DNA from: Geobacter argillaceus
GTDB lineage: Bacteria > Desulfobacterota > Desulfuromonadia > Geobacterales > DSM-12255
Assembly: GCF_007830735.1 (NCBI RefSeq)
Contig: NZ_VLLN01000012.1
Span: 1 to 64,000, forward strand
Direction: 5' to 3'
DNA: 64,000 nt
Shown: positions 6,770 through 15,311 of the stretch, piece by piece
Position numbering within the stretch: the stretch's first letter is position 1
Layout: each line of letters opens with the position of its first letter
Notes under the pieces: model-generated
What the model was told of the DNA's origin: nothing
The model's input: the letters and a program-made list of their open reading frames with translations, nothing else
Database searches by the model: none
Made by a program: the position numbers and the translations under genes

Positions 6770-9178
6770 CTATGCCTTCTGCTCGTACCCCAACGCCTTG
6801 AAACCCCTCATCCGCTTTTCATGCATTTTCGCCAGCATCGGCACTGAACTGTCCACATAATCGTAAACCTGCACTTCCACCTTGTCCGGATGGAGTCGAT
6901 GCAGCCTGCCGGCGTACTGGACCAACATTCCCTTCCATGAAAACGGCAGTGCAAGAAAGAGGGTGTCCAATCTGGCATCATCGAATCCTTCACCGATATA
7001 GCGGCCGGTGGCAAGGATTAGTCGTTCTTCGTCATCAGGGATGGAAGCCAGATGTTCCATGATCTTTCGTCGTTGCTTTGCTCCCATCCCCCCGTGGAGA
7101 ACAACCAGGTGTTTCACCGCGTCTCGCAGTTCACTAGCCAGGTATTCCAGATGATCCTTCCTCTCAGTCAGCAAGATTGGGGATCGCCTGTCGGCAAGAG
7201 CCTTGCGGATATCGTCCAGGATGAGCCGGTTCCGTTCCCGGTCTTCCGTCAGTCGGGCATAAATCTCCTGAATGGTTGCCTCGCTGGCGGCAGATGGCAG
7301 GATGAAGCCGGTTTCCCGGAGGATCAGCCTTCGGGTAAATGCTCCATCGCCTTCATGCTGTTTGCGGTTGAGTGCAAATCTGGTAGGGCCGCATTGTAGG
7401 TGAATGATTGGCTGGTGGCCGTCCCGACGGTACGGTGTTGCGGTCAGACCGACAACATATTTCGCCTTCACCTCAGCCAGCACTCGCTCGAAAGAGAAAG
7501 CCGGCAGGTGGTGGCATTCATCCACTATCACTTGGCCGTAATTGGCCACGAGGTCAGAAACCTCATCCTTGCGAACCAGACTCTGCATCATGGCCACATC
7601 TATGATGCCGGTAACCTTGCTCTTTCCGGAACCAATGGTACCGATTGATTTTTTTGGCAAACCAAGAAATGTGGAAAGCTGTGCCACCCACTGATCGAGG
7701 AGAGGCTTGCGATGTACCAGCACAAGCGTTGTGCAGTTCCGGGCCGCTGCCATCCAGGCGCCGACTACGGTCTTACCGGAACCGGGAGGCGCAACGAAGA
7801 TACCGGTGTCATGTCTCTCCAGTTCAGTAACAACCTGCTGCTGAATGTTTGTCAGCGAACCTTGGAATACGAATTCCGTGACAGAGCCGCTCTGCCGCTT
7901 GTCGTCAATTTTCAGCTGAATACCATGCTCTTTCAGGAGCTCTTTGAACGCATCACGACATCCCCTCGGCAGCCCGATGTGTTTTGCTGTCTCCTCGAAG
8001 CAGGCAATCACTCGCGGGGTGTTGTGGGTGGAGAGCCGCATCTTCTGCTTCTTGTAGAATTCCGGGTTCTGGAACGCAGCCAACCGCTTGATCCGGTTGA
8101 GCAGCTCCGAAGGCAGTGACTTCTTTTCGACAAAGATCCGCTGGGCCAGCACCACCGAAATATTTTTCGGCAACTTTCCTGTGATCCGTTGCTCCGGCAA
8201 TCGGCCGGACGGGGAGCGTTCCCATGGCGCCTGGTCTTCGTCGTGGTCGGACGGCAGTTTCAGGCCTATAACCTGCCCTCGTCGTGTCGCCTTGTCAGCG
8301 ATGGCTTGAACTTCCATGGAGGAGAGACGCTTTACGGATGAGAGGTAACCCCATTGGTCGGCATAGGGAGTGAAGGATTCGTCAATAAAGACCGAATTGC
8401 CTTGCTTGCGCGGTTCTCCCTGTAGCGGCAGAGCAATCAGGTTGCCGAAGCCGCCCCGCGGCATGGTGTCTTGGCTGGGGAAGAGACGATCATAGGATTC
8501 CATGCTGAGCTGGTGGCGGCGGGACATGGTCTCGGTAATCAGGAAGCATCCCATTACCCTGGCAACAGAGGACGCGACCGGCTCGGAGAAAAAGAACCAG
8601 GCATGGGCGCCATTGCCGGATCGTGAGCGTTCGACGGCGACCGGGAGGTCAAGTGCGTTGCAGGTTTCGCGAAAGGCGGCCACATCCTCCTGCCAGGTTG
8701 CCTTGTCGAAATCAACCGCCAAGAACCGGCAGGTATCATCTGGCAGAAGCGGATAGACGCCAAAGGTCTGCTTGCCTTGGAGATGCTCACGGATGACCTC
8801 GTCAGTGAGCGGCAAATACGCCTGATGATTGCAATCGGCACATTTGACCCGGGGGAATTTCCGTTTCCCGCAGAGAGAGTAGTCGCCGTCGTTACCGCAG
8901 GCCGGCATGTATCCCTTGCGGTCACCGCTCTTGCTGAGCCACATTTTGGGGTAGACGTCTTCGCGACCTTTGAACAACGAACGGAACAGAGAGATCTTTG
9001 CCGAAGGGGACAGCTCGGAGGTTTCACTGACAGGGATGGGTGGTGCTTCTAGCAATGACAGTTGCTTACGCAGATCGTGCAGATGGTCAAGGATCTGCTG
9101 ACGCTGGTTTTCGAGTTCGGTAAGGCGGATCTCGCTTTGCCTGATCAGCTCGGTAATTTCCCGCGAGGTTTGTTTCAT
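6770..9178 (-). CDS. TOTE-type primase-helicase fusion
   Basis: The 802-residue protein has three parts. Residues 1-45 are a coiled coil. Residues ~65-290 carry a zinc-binding set C94, C103, C113, C116 followed by an archaeo-eukaryotic primase-like active site (LAVDFD, D156 and D158, and NGAHAW near 189-194). Residues ~440-800 are a superfamily 2 helicase with Walker A APPGSGKT (463-470), DECH box (553-556) and TATPYR. This is the architecture described for TOTE (transposon-encoded) conflict systems, where such proteins are thought to act in conflict between mobile elements and hosts. No nuclease or transposase partner is adjacent. It is convergent with the DUF6155 gene and divergent from the frameshifted gene at 9367. 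Confidence 0.8.
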   Translation of the reverse strand: MKQTSREITELIRQSEIRLTELENQRQQILDHLHDLRKQLSLLEAPPIPVSETSELSPSAKISLFRSLFKGREDVYPKMWLSKSGDRKGYMPACGNDGDYSLCGKRKFPRVKCADCNHQAYLPLTDEVIREHLQGKQTFGVYPLLPDDTCRFLAVDFDKATWQEDVAAFRETCNALDLPVAVERSRSGNGAHAWFFFSEPVASSVARVMGCFLITETMSRRHQLSMESYDRLFPSQDTMPRGGFGNLIALPLQGEPRKQGNSVFIDESFTPYADQWGYLSSVKRLSSMEVQAIADKATRRGQVIGLKLPSDHDEDQAPWERSPSGRLPEQRITGKLPKNISVVLAQRIFVEKKSLPSELLNRIKRLAAFQNPEFYKKQKMRLSTHNTPRVIACFEETAKHIGLPRGCRDAFKELLKEHGIQLKIDDKRQSGSVTEFVFQGSLTNIQQQVVTELERHDTGIFVAPPGSGKTVVGAWMAAARNCTTLVLVHRKPLLDQWVAQLSTFLGLPKKSIGTIGSGKSKVTGIIDVAMMQSLVRKDEVSDLVANYGQVIVDECHHLPAFSFERVLAEVKAKYVVGLTATPYRRDGHQPIIHLQCGPTRFALNRKQHEGDGAFTRRLILRETGFILPSAASEATIQEIYARLTEDRERNRLILDDIRKALADRRSPILLTERKDHLEYLASELRDAVKHLVVLHGGMGAKQRRKIMEHLASIPDDEERLILATGRYIGEGFDDARLDTLFLALPFSWKGMLVQYAGRLHRLHPDKVEVQVYDYVDSSVPMLAKMHEKRMRGFKALGYEQKA

Positions 9179-9249
9179 GGCTTCGTGGTCATGTCAGCAA
9201 TTCAAGATAGGTCCGCATTACGTTACTCATTCGGCAGATTTTTGCAAAG

Positions 9250-9264
9250 TGTCACAGCTCCCCC
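9250..9264. repeat. Short hairpin GCTCC-N5-GGAGC in the divergent intergenic region
   Basis: A 5-bp stem lies between the divergent helicase and frameshifted genes. It may belong to a promoter or operator; the region 9179-9366 shows nothing else I can name. Confidence 0.25.
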
Positions 9265-9366
9265 ATGGAGCAGTGCCGTAGTAATATATTGCTTCATAGC
9301 AGACAATGACAAATAATAAATTTCACCAGGCGGCATATTGAACTGAACTTGAGAGGCACTGACATA

Positions 9367-10666
9367 ATGGTAGATTATCCATCCACAAGAAAAGATGAAA
9401 CCCCAGTCAGCCGGGAGCAGTTGTATAAAGAGGTCTGGGCGGAGCCGATGACCACGGTCGCACTGCGATACAAGGTATCATCGAGCTTTTTGGCACGTGT
9501 CTGCACATGGCTGAACGTCCCCCGTCCCGAAAGGGGCTATTGGGCAAAGCTTGCCGTTGGTAAAGTGTCCAAGCAACCGCCGTTACCGGAAGCTGAACCT
9601 GGTGATGAACTGGAATGGAATCGGTATGGACATGCACGGCGTGCAAAACTTCCGTTACCGAAATCTCCTCGGAAAAAGAAATCAAAACGTCGTGACCGGA
9701 GTGAATTACCGGAGCGTCACCCACTGCTTCAGGGAGCACAACAGTATTTTGACGAAGCTCGTGAGACCAGCAACGGGTACCTGAGGCCCAGCAAGCGACT
9801 CATGGTCGATGTTATCGCATCCAAGCAGACGTGCAGCCGAGCCTTGGATGTGGCACGAATTGTTTCTGCTCTTTGAAGAGCGCGGTTACACGGTCGCCTT
9901 TGAGAGGCACGGTCTGGGTCTGCGCCGCTCTGGCGTCGATGAGCGTGAAAAGGGCGGCAGGGACCGGAACTATTCCGAACTCTGGAGCCCGTCACGGGAT
10001 ACTATTGTCACCATCGGCTCTGTACTGATTGGACTGACCATCTTTGAGATGAGCGAAAATGTCGAGGCGAAGTATCAGGACGGGAAATACGTCCGCGTCT
10101 CGGAACTGCCTGTCCGGAAAACGAGACGCTATGAAAGTTACTCGTGGACCAGCATGCACGATCTGCCCAGCGGCAGGCTCTGCATCCAGGCATACTCTCC
10201 ATATCAGCGGGCGAACTGGCAACGGCAGTGGAGGGAGACGAAAGCAGGAGATTTCCCCGGCAAATTGTCGGCGATCGTCAAGGAGCTGAAACGGGAAACT
10301 GCCACCATTGTCCAGCTTGTTGAAGAAGGGGAGCGTAAGGCGGAAATTGAGCGAAAGGAATGGGAGGCCAAACAGATCATCTGGCACCGGGAAGAGGAAG
10401 AGCGCCGGCGCGTCAAGGCGATCAAGGACAGTCGGGAAGAACTAGCCGAAATCATCAAGGCTTGGGCAAAGGCAAAAGGGATCGAGGATTTCTTTGCCGA
10501 CGTCGAGAGGAGAGCCGCCAACCTGGAGGAGGAGCAGAAAGCCATTGTCCTGGAGCGATTGACCCAGGCCCGAACGTTGATCGACAGTACCGACGCCCTA
10601 CAATGGCTCGCTGCCTGGAAAACGCCTGGGGAAAGAATTGCGGAACCTGGTAACAACTATTGGTAA
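9367..10666 (+). pseudogene. Frameshifted island gene with N-terminal HTH-like domain
   Basis: Two overlapping frames form one gene. The first runs from ATG 9367 to a TGA at 9874-9876. It contains PVSREQLYKEVW, then VSSSFLARVCTWLNVP and RPERGYWAKLAVGK, a helix-turn-helix-like start seen in a widespread uncharacterised family. The second continues from about 9855 to 10666 with ELFLLFEERGYTVAF and a charged coiled coil. The switch is a single-base change near 9850-9860 (context GATGTGGCACGAATTG). The restored product would have about 430 residues. The cause could be a real mutation, a sequencing error or, less likely, programmed shifting; no slippery heptamer is seen. Confidence 0.65.
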
Positions 10667-10708
10667 CTCAGGACAAGTAAAGAGGTATTGGGAAAGTACG
10701 ATGAGCCG

Positions 10709-10752
10709 ACCCATTAACTCCACACTTTTTCAATAATGCGGAGTTAATGGGT
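10709..10752. repeat. 13-bp perfect inverted repeat ACCCATTAACTCC / GGAGTTAATGGGT
   Basis: The arms are 10709-10721 and 10740-10752 with an 18-base loop. GGGTTCATTTCTGACCC (10749-10765) adds a second small dyad. There is no T-tract, so it is a poor terminator. It resembles short palindromic elements mobilised by REP-associated transposases, but no such transposase is in the window. Confidence 0.4.
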
Positions 10753-10791
10753 TCATTTCTGACCCTATAAAAAATCCGGCCAATATGTTGC

Positions 10792-11142
10792 CTACCACCA
10801 GTAATACCAGCGCCAGTACCACCATGGGGCATAGCAGGGACGGTAGTCCGTGCTGGAGAAGGCGTACGTGATCAGCGTCCAGAACGGTTTCCCCTTCACG
10901 TAGCCATGATAGAGCCGCACCTGCACCCGATCCATCAGAATGTACGGTAGTGAGATTCCGGCGATTCCGATTGCCCAGTACCAGAATGTCCCAAGGAAAC
11001 AGAGACCGACCAGCAGACCGGCAACCGCGCTGGTGAACAGGGTAACGAATATGGCGACCACCACTGCCGGGAGCTTAGCCCGTTTTGGTTGTGTCTCTCT
11101 TAACCATTGTTGGGCGTCATAGTATTTGATGGTATTTGACAT
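10792..11142 (-). CDS. Small membrane protein of unknown function
   Basis: The 116-residue protein has a soluble N-terminus, two or three hydrophobic segments (about residues 25-50 and 52-70) and an aromatic C-terminal tail rich in Trp and Tyr (WWYWRWYYWW). A conjugation-protein-like topology (short TraL-type) was considered but not supported. It lies between the accessory island and the core region, and nothing nearby tells its role. Confidence 0.5.
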   Translation of the reverse strand: MSNTIKYYDAQQWLRETQPKRAKLPAVVVAIFVTLFTSAVAGLLVGLCFLGTFWYWAIGIAGISLPYILMDRVQVRLYHGYVKGKPFWTLITYAFSSTDYRPCYAPWWYWRWYYWW

Positions 11143-11402
11143 ATGAACCTCCCCGGATCTTGCCTGGTGTCAGCAGGTTAATCACACTCTGTCGGTCTGC
11201 GACTTGGAAATGACTGAATTGTGCTTGCTCCGAAAGCCGTCTTTATGGTAGAAGAAATATTCCATTTAGAAACTCACGAAATTCTTTTGTGGTAGCAGTG
11301 TCAAGGCGGGACGCTGATTCTCTTTGATATCAGCATGTTGAGTCCGCAGTTCGATGGACTCCCTCCGAATTATTTCTGATTCACCGATGGAAGTGGGGCG
11401 GG
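11143..11402. other. Intergenic region, nothing identified
   Basis: The 260 bases between the divergent small membrane protein gene and the DUF2155 gene contain no open frame of interest and no clear promoter or hairpin. Confidence 0.4.
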
Positions 11403-11897
11403 ATGCTCATGGTGTCAAGGACAGCAAGAATGGCAGCATACGCAACACTGGTTCTGGCGGTGTCTGCCGGCTGCGGCAAGAAGGAAGAGCAAGCCCCCCC
11501 AAAGCATCCGGTTCAGGAGTCCAAGCTAGCAAAGAAGGAGACTACGGTCTCCGTTCCCGCCAGCGTTAAAGGGAAGTGGCAGGCGGTAAAGATCAGCGTA
11601 ACTGACAAGAAAAGCAACAAGGAAGCGATCTACACCATAAACATCGGCGCCACTTTTTCCATCCCCGGCTCCGACCTTTCCATCAAGGTGGAAAACTTTC
11701 TCCCCCACTTCATGATGGAGGGGACCACCCTCACCTCCCAATCCAACAACCCCAAGAACCCGGCCGCCCAGATCAGGATCTACGAGAACGGGAAAGAGGT
11801 CTTCAAGGGGTGGCTCTTTACGCTCTACCCCAACACCCACGCCTTCCAGAACCCCACGTACGGTTTCGCCCTGGTGGACTACATTCCAACCAAGTAG
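11403..11897 (+). CDS. DUF2155 lipoprotein
   Basis: The 164-residue product begins with a basic, hydrophobic signal ending in SAGC, a lipobox-like site, so it is probably a lipoprotein. After a Lys-rich linker, residues ~55-164 form the DUF2155 domain (YTINIGATFSIPG, VENFLPHF, GWLFTLYPNTHAFQNPTYGF). The family is common in Geobacter-type and alpha-proteobacterial genomes and its function is unknown. A strong hairpin follows directly. Confidence 0.7.
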   Translation: MLMVSRTARMAAYATLVLAVSAGCGKKEEQAPPKHPVQESKLAKKETTVSVPASVKGKWQAVKISVTDKKSNKEAIYTINIGATFSIPGSDLSIKVENFLPHFMMEGTTLTSQSNNPKNPAAQIRIYENGKEVFKGWLFTLYPNTHAFQNPTYGFALVDYIPTK

Positions 11898-11914
11898 CCT
11901 TTTTTCTGATAGAG

Positions 11915-11955
11915 ACAAGAAGCCCGGCAGGCAATTCCCGGGCTTCTTGTCTTTT
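11915..11955. terminator. Bidirectional terminator between DUF2155 and the sensor gene
   Basis: The 13-bp stem ACAAGAAGCCCGG / CCGGGCTTCTTGT (11915-11927, 11938-11950) is followed by CTTTTG on plus and preceded by a T-rich run, serving both converging genes. Confidence 0.8.
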
Positions 11956-11979
11956 GTACCCAGTTTCGCCCGGCAGGCG

Positions 11980-13191
11980 TCAGGACGTACCGTGCGGGTA
12001 CTCACGCAGAATGGCCGTGAAGAGTGGGATGCCGTCAGCCGTTGACGCAGAAAGGGCAATTTCCACCTCGGTCGCCGTACCGGCCGCGCCCGTTACCCGC
12101 TGGATACTCGACTCCATGCCACGGCTGCGGTCGCGCAGATACCGCTCGATTTCCTGGCGAAAGCGCTCGCTATTCTCCAGAAAGGAAAATATGCTTTCGC
12201 CGAGCAGTGCCTGACGGGAGCGGCCCAGGAGCTTTTCGGCCTGTTTGTTGGCGATGACGATTTTGCCGTCACCGAGAAAGGTCACCACTGCCGATTGGGC
12301 CATTTCGATGAAGCTCCGGTACCGTTCGTCGGACGACTGTTGCTGGACCGTTTTGCGGCCGAGCTCCTCCATCATGTCGTTGAAGGCGCCGATCAGCCGG
12401 CCAACCTCGTCTTTGCTCCGTTGCGGCAGCCGTTCGGCAAAGCTGCCGGTCCTGGTGACCGTATCGATGCTTTCGGAGAGCATGGTGATCGGGTCAATGA
12501 CGGTCCGGCGGATCAAAAGCTGCATGACCATGACGATCAGGAAGAGGATGAGGGAGCTGAAGATCAGGTCGTATTTCAGGTTGATGCCGATCTGCTGGTA
12601 CAGTTCGGCCATGGGGATGCTTACCGAAACGGCGCCGATGACCTCGCCGACCTTGTAATTGTAGGAGATATGGCCCCGCGGGAACCGTGCCTTGATGAAG
12701 CCGGGCGCCTCGTCATAGCTGCCATGGCAGCGCAGGCAGGACTGCTCGGCGCGCATCGGCATCAGGTAGCGGAACAGCGCCCCTTCCTTGTCCTCGATTA
12801 CCTGATAGGTTTCCTTGGGGACCGAGGCCTTGAACCCCTGGAGCTGCCTCGCCTCGTATTCGTCGGGCCGGTTTGCCGGATTGCGGTAGCGCAGCGAGAT
12901 CTGGCGGACATGGAAATTGCTCCCCTCGCTCATCATCTTGGCGATGCTGGTTGCCGCCACCTGAGGGATCAGGTTCGGGTTCCGTTCCGGTTCGTCGCTG
13001 GTGACCCGTGACAGATACTCGCGGGACTGGACAATCTGGTGCGCCAGGATCTGGGCATGGTCGACGGCTCCACGGATCACCAGGGCCTGCTGCCGCCGGT
13101 AGTCGTCGATGGCGTTGGCAACGGCCAGGACCAGAAACACGATGATGACGATGCTGTTGAACTTCGCTCTGAGCGTCAGGCTCCGGGCCAT
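11980..13191 (-). CDS. Membrane sensor: DUF3365 with CxxCH haem site, HAMP and PAS
   Basis: I chose ATG 13191 (MARSLTLRAKF), which follows GAGGAGG; the frame runs further upstream. The 403-residue protein has TM1 at about 12-28, a periplasmic DUF3365/Tll0287-like domain with a c-type haem motif CLRCH near residue 152, TM2 at about 215-232, a HAMP region and a PAS domain near 285-395. There is no kinase, GGDEF or methyl-accepting domain, so the output is missing or supplied by a partner. The single haem suggests redox or gas sensing. It ends soon after the PAS domain at 11980. Confidence 0.8.
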   Translation of the reverse strand: MARSLTLRAKFNSIVIIVFLVLAVANAIDDYRRQQALVIRGAVDHAQILAHQIVQSREYLSRVTSDEPERNPNLIPQVAATSIAKMMSEGSNFHVRQISLRYRNPANRPDEYEARQLQGFKASVPKETYQVIEDKEGALFRYLMPMRAEQSCLRCHGSYDEAPGFIKARFPRGHISYNYKVGEVIGAVSVSIPMAELYQQIGINLKYDLIFSSLILFLIVMVMQLLIRRTVIDPITMLSESIDTVTRTGSFAERLPQRSKDEVGRLIGAFNDMMEELGRKTVQQQSSDERYRSFIEMAQSAVVTFLGDGKIVIANKQAEKLLGRSRQALLGESIFSFLENSERFRQEIERYLRDRSRGMESSIQRVTGAAGTATEVEIALSASTADGIPLFTAILREYPHGTS

Positions 13192-13315
13192 ACGTTCCTC
13201 CTCGCTCTCAACTGAAAAGAGTATAGCGGGAGGAAGCGGCAAAGCAACCGGACCACGGCTGTCTGGTTGCTTTGCCGGTCAGCGGTCTCTCTACCCGCCC
13301 AGCCCGATCAGAGAA

Positions 13316-13343
13316 TTGACGCCGGCACAATCTCTGTTATTCT
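13316..13343 (+). promoter_or_regulatory. Sigma-70-like promoter for the CBS gene
   Basis: TTGACG at 13316-13321 and TATTCT at 13338-13343 are separated by 16 bases. They lie about 140 bases before the CBS start. Confidence 0.4.
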
Positions 13344-13481
13344 ACCCAATAACATCAGGCATCCCCCACTACGTCGCGCAACAGGGCGACCTCCTTCACG
13401 AGCTGGCTGGTATGAGGTCAGCACGAAAAGATGATTTACCATTCTAATGTTTCGCTAGTTTTCCACAAGGAGGGACTAACC

Positions 13482-13913
13482 ATGAAAAGCGTCAAAGACA
13501 TTCTTCGGAACAAAGTAAGCGGCATCTTCACCATCGTCCCGAACGCAACGGTGTTAACTGCAATCGAGCTCATGGCGGAGAAGAATATCGGCTCACTCCT
13601 GGTAATGGAGGGTGACAAACTGGTGGGGATCATCACCGAGCGCGATTACTCCAGAAAGGTTATCCTGGCGGGGAAATCGTCCAGTAATACGCTGGTCAAA
13701 GAAATCATGACCCAGAAATTAGTGGTCATTCAGCCCGGCAGTACCATCGAAGAGTGCATGGTCCTCATGATCGAAAATTCTGTGCGCTACCTGCCGGTTA
13801 TCGAGGAGGGCAAGGCTATCGGCGTCATATCGATAGGGAACGTGGTCAACAGTATCATCTCCGAGCAGAACATCGTGATCAATAATTTGCAGCAATACAT
13901 CATGCAGGGTTGA
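13482..13913 (+). CDS. CBS-domain pair protein
   Basis: ATG 13482 follows AAGGAGGGACTAACC, a clear ribosome site. The 143-residue protein consists of two CBS motifs (VSGIFTIVPNATVLTAIELM ... IITERDYSRKV and VVIQPGSTIEECMVLM ... GVISIGNVV) and a short C-terminal helix. Such stand-alone CBS proteins bind adenine nucleotides and often regulate a partner; no partner is adjacent. A strong terminator follows. Confidence 0.85.
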   Translation: MKSVKDILRNKVSGIFTIVPNATVLTAIELMAEKNIGSLLVMEGDKLVGIITERDYSRKVILAGKSSSNTLVKEIMTQKLVVIQPGSTIEECMVLMIENSVRYLPVIEEGKAIGVISIGNVVNSIISEQNIVINNLQQYIMQG

Positions 13914-13945
13914 ACCAAACCGTTTAGCGACAATTTGAGCCAATG

Positions 13946-13990
13946 ACAAAGAAAAAGGCGGCACCTCCGGGGGCGCCTTTTTCTTTGTTT
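13946..13990. terminator. Strong terminator after the CBS gene
   Basis: The 15-bp stem ACAAAGAAAAAGGCG / CGCCTTTTTCTTTGT (13946-13960, 13974-13988) has T-rich arms on either strand and can serve both directions. Confidence 0.85.
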
Positions 13991-14078
13991 CGAACGCCTC
14001 AGGAACAGTGCAGGAAAAGAAGATCCCCGGACTCGCCATGCGCGCCGCGACCAGTGGTGCAGGGGTTGCGTCCGATTG

Positions 14079-14972
14079 TCAAGCGTCGTGGGCCGGGAGG
14101 AGATAGCGGCCCACCCAGTTCTTGGCGAACTGGTAGGCGGTCCGGCCGCAACGCTTGCTCTTGTCTTGCGACCACTTGATGGCGCCCAGCTCAAGCTCCT
14201 TGCTCCAGGGGATGTCGGCCTTCTGCTGTTTTGCCTCCCGCTCGATGCAGAGACGCACGGCATCCAGGTACCGATCCTGGGAAAAGGCATAGAACGCCAC
14301 CCACAGGCCGAACCGGTCTGACAGCGACACCTTCTCCTCCAACGCCTCGCTCTGCTGCAGCTCGCCGTTGACGAACTTGCCGCCCAGATGGTCGGTTTCG
14401 TACTCGGGCAGCAGGTGGCGGCGGTTGGAGGTCACATAGATCAGGACATTGTCCGGCGGCGAGTAGACCGATCCGTCCAGGGCGCTCTTCAGCATCTTGT
14501 AGCTGAGTTCGCCCACCTCGAAGGTCAGGTCGTCACAGAGGAGGATGAAACGGTACGGTTCGTTCTCCACGGCGGCAAATATCTCGGAAAGGTAGATCAG
14601 GTCTTCCTTTTCCACCTGGATGACCCGGAGCCCCTTGGGCGCGTATTTATTGAGCAGGGCCTTGATCAGGGACGACTTGCCCGTGCCGCGCGATCCCCAG
14701 AGCAGGGCGTTGTTGGACGGCAGACCGGCCAGGAACTGGCGCGTGTTGTGGAGCATCACCGTTTTCTGTTCCTCCACGCCGAGGAGTTCGTCCAGGGTGG
14801 TGGTGTCGGTCACCTTGACCGGCTCAAGATAGCCGGAAAAGGAGTGGCGGCGCCAGTTTGCGGCATAACAGACCGTCCAGTCCACCGGCTTGGTCGTTCT
14901 GGGGAGAAGCATCTCCACCGAACCGAGCACGCGCTCGAGCTGGGCAACAACTTCGGGCTTCAGGTTAATCAT
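14079..14972 (-). CDS. DUF815 family AAA-type ATPase
   Basis: ATG 14972 (MINLKPEVVAQLE) follows AGAGAAAGAGAG. The ~297-residue product has Walker A GSRGTGKSSL, Walker B-like FILLCDDLTFE and the sensor-like VTSNRRHL, matching DUF815 ATPases whose job is not established. It is divergent from parA across a 339-base region. It ends in basic residues (GRTAYQFAKNWVGRYLL). Confidence 0.8.
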   Translation of the reverse strand: MINLKPEVVAQLERVLGSVEMLLPRTTKPVDWTVCYAANWRRHSFSGYLEPVKVTDTTTLDELLGVEEQKTVMLHNTRQFLAGLPSNNALLWGSRGTGKSSLIKALLNKYAPKGLRVIQVEKEDLIYLSEIFAAVENEPYRFILLCDDLTFEVGELSYKMLKSALDGSVYSPPDNVLIYVTSNRRHLLPEYETDHLGGKFVNGELQQSEALEEKVSLSDRFGLWVAFYAFSQDRYLDAVRLCIEREAKQQKADIPWSKELELGAIKWSQDKSKRCGRTAYQFAKNWVGRYLLPAHDA

Positions 14973-15135
14973 GATCTCTCTTTCTCTGCAGCATTGAATG
15001 CCACCTGCGGCGCAGCACCGCAAGGGGGTGAAACGGGGAAAGGTCTGGGGGGGAGTACGTGCGGAGGGAAGGGTGCAGTCCCGGCAACTCCATGAAAAAT
15101 AGCTAACTATCTGAAACGAGGTGAAATAGGCGTTG

Positions 15136-15165
15136 TGTATACGGTATCGGTCCGGCTATTGTCAA
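15136..15165 (-). promoter_or_regulatory. Sigma-70-like promoter for the DUF815 gene
   Basis: On the minus strand TTGACA (15165-15160) and TATACA (15141-15136) are spaced by 18 bases. Confidence 0.5.
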
Positions 15166-15212
15166 GCCAATATTTTCATGAAAACCGTATCCCCGGCCAC
15201 GCCGGTACGTGA

Positions 15213-15233
15213 AAAGCCCTTTCCAAAAGGGCT
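15213..15233 (+). promoter_or_regulatory. Hairpin in the parA leader
   Basis: AAGCCCTTT-CCA-AAAGGGCTT forms a 9-bp stem about 80 bases before parA. No plus-strand gene precedes it, so it may be an attenuator or a terminator-like element. Confidence 0.4.
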
Positions 15234-15311
15234 TATTTATGCTACCTTCCCCAGCGCGCTAAGAGCGCGAAGTTACGTGGTTTCAGGTATTTTTTACCAA
15301 TTGAGGACAGC

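Larger units (their letters stand above)
14973..15311. other. Divergent intergenic region between the DUF815 gene and parA
   Basis: The region holds a minus-strand promoter (15136-15165), a small hairpin with a T-poor tail (15213-15233) and a second GCGC hairpin near 15255-15275, likely in the parA leader. I saw no palindrome matching the usual parS site. Confidence 0.5.

Noticed and set aside
391-9262. The repeated string GCTCCCCCATGG near 391 and 9250 as direct repeats of an island
   Set aside because: Only 12 bases match and the flanks differ; it is likely chance.
14990-15130. Riboswitch-like leader of the DUF815 gene
   Set aside because: No conserved boxes of cobalamin, TPP or c-di-GMP riboswitches were recognised.
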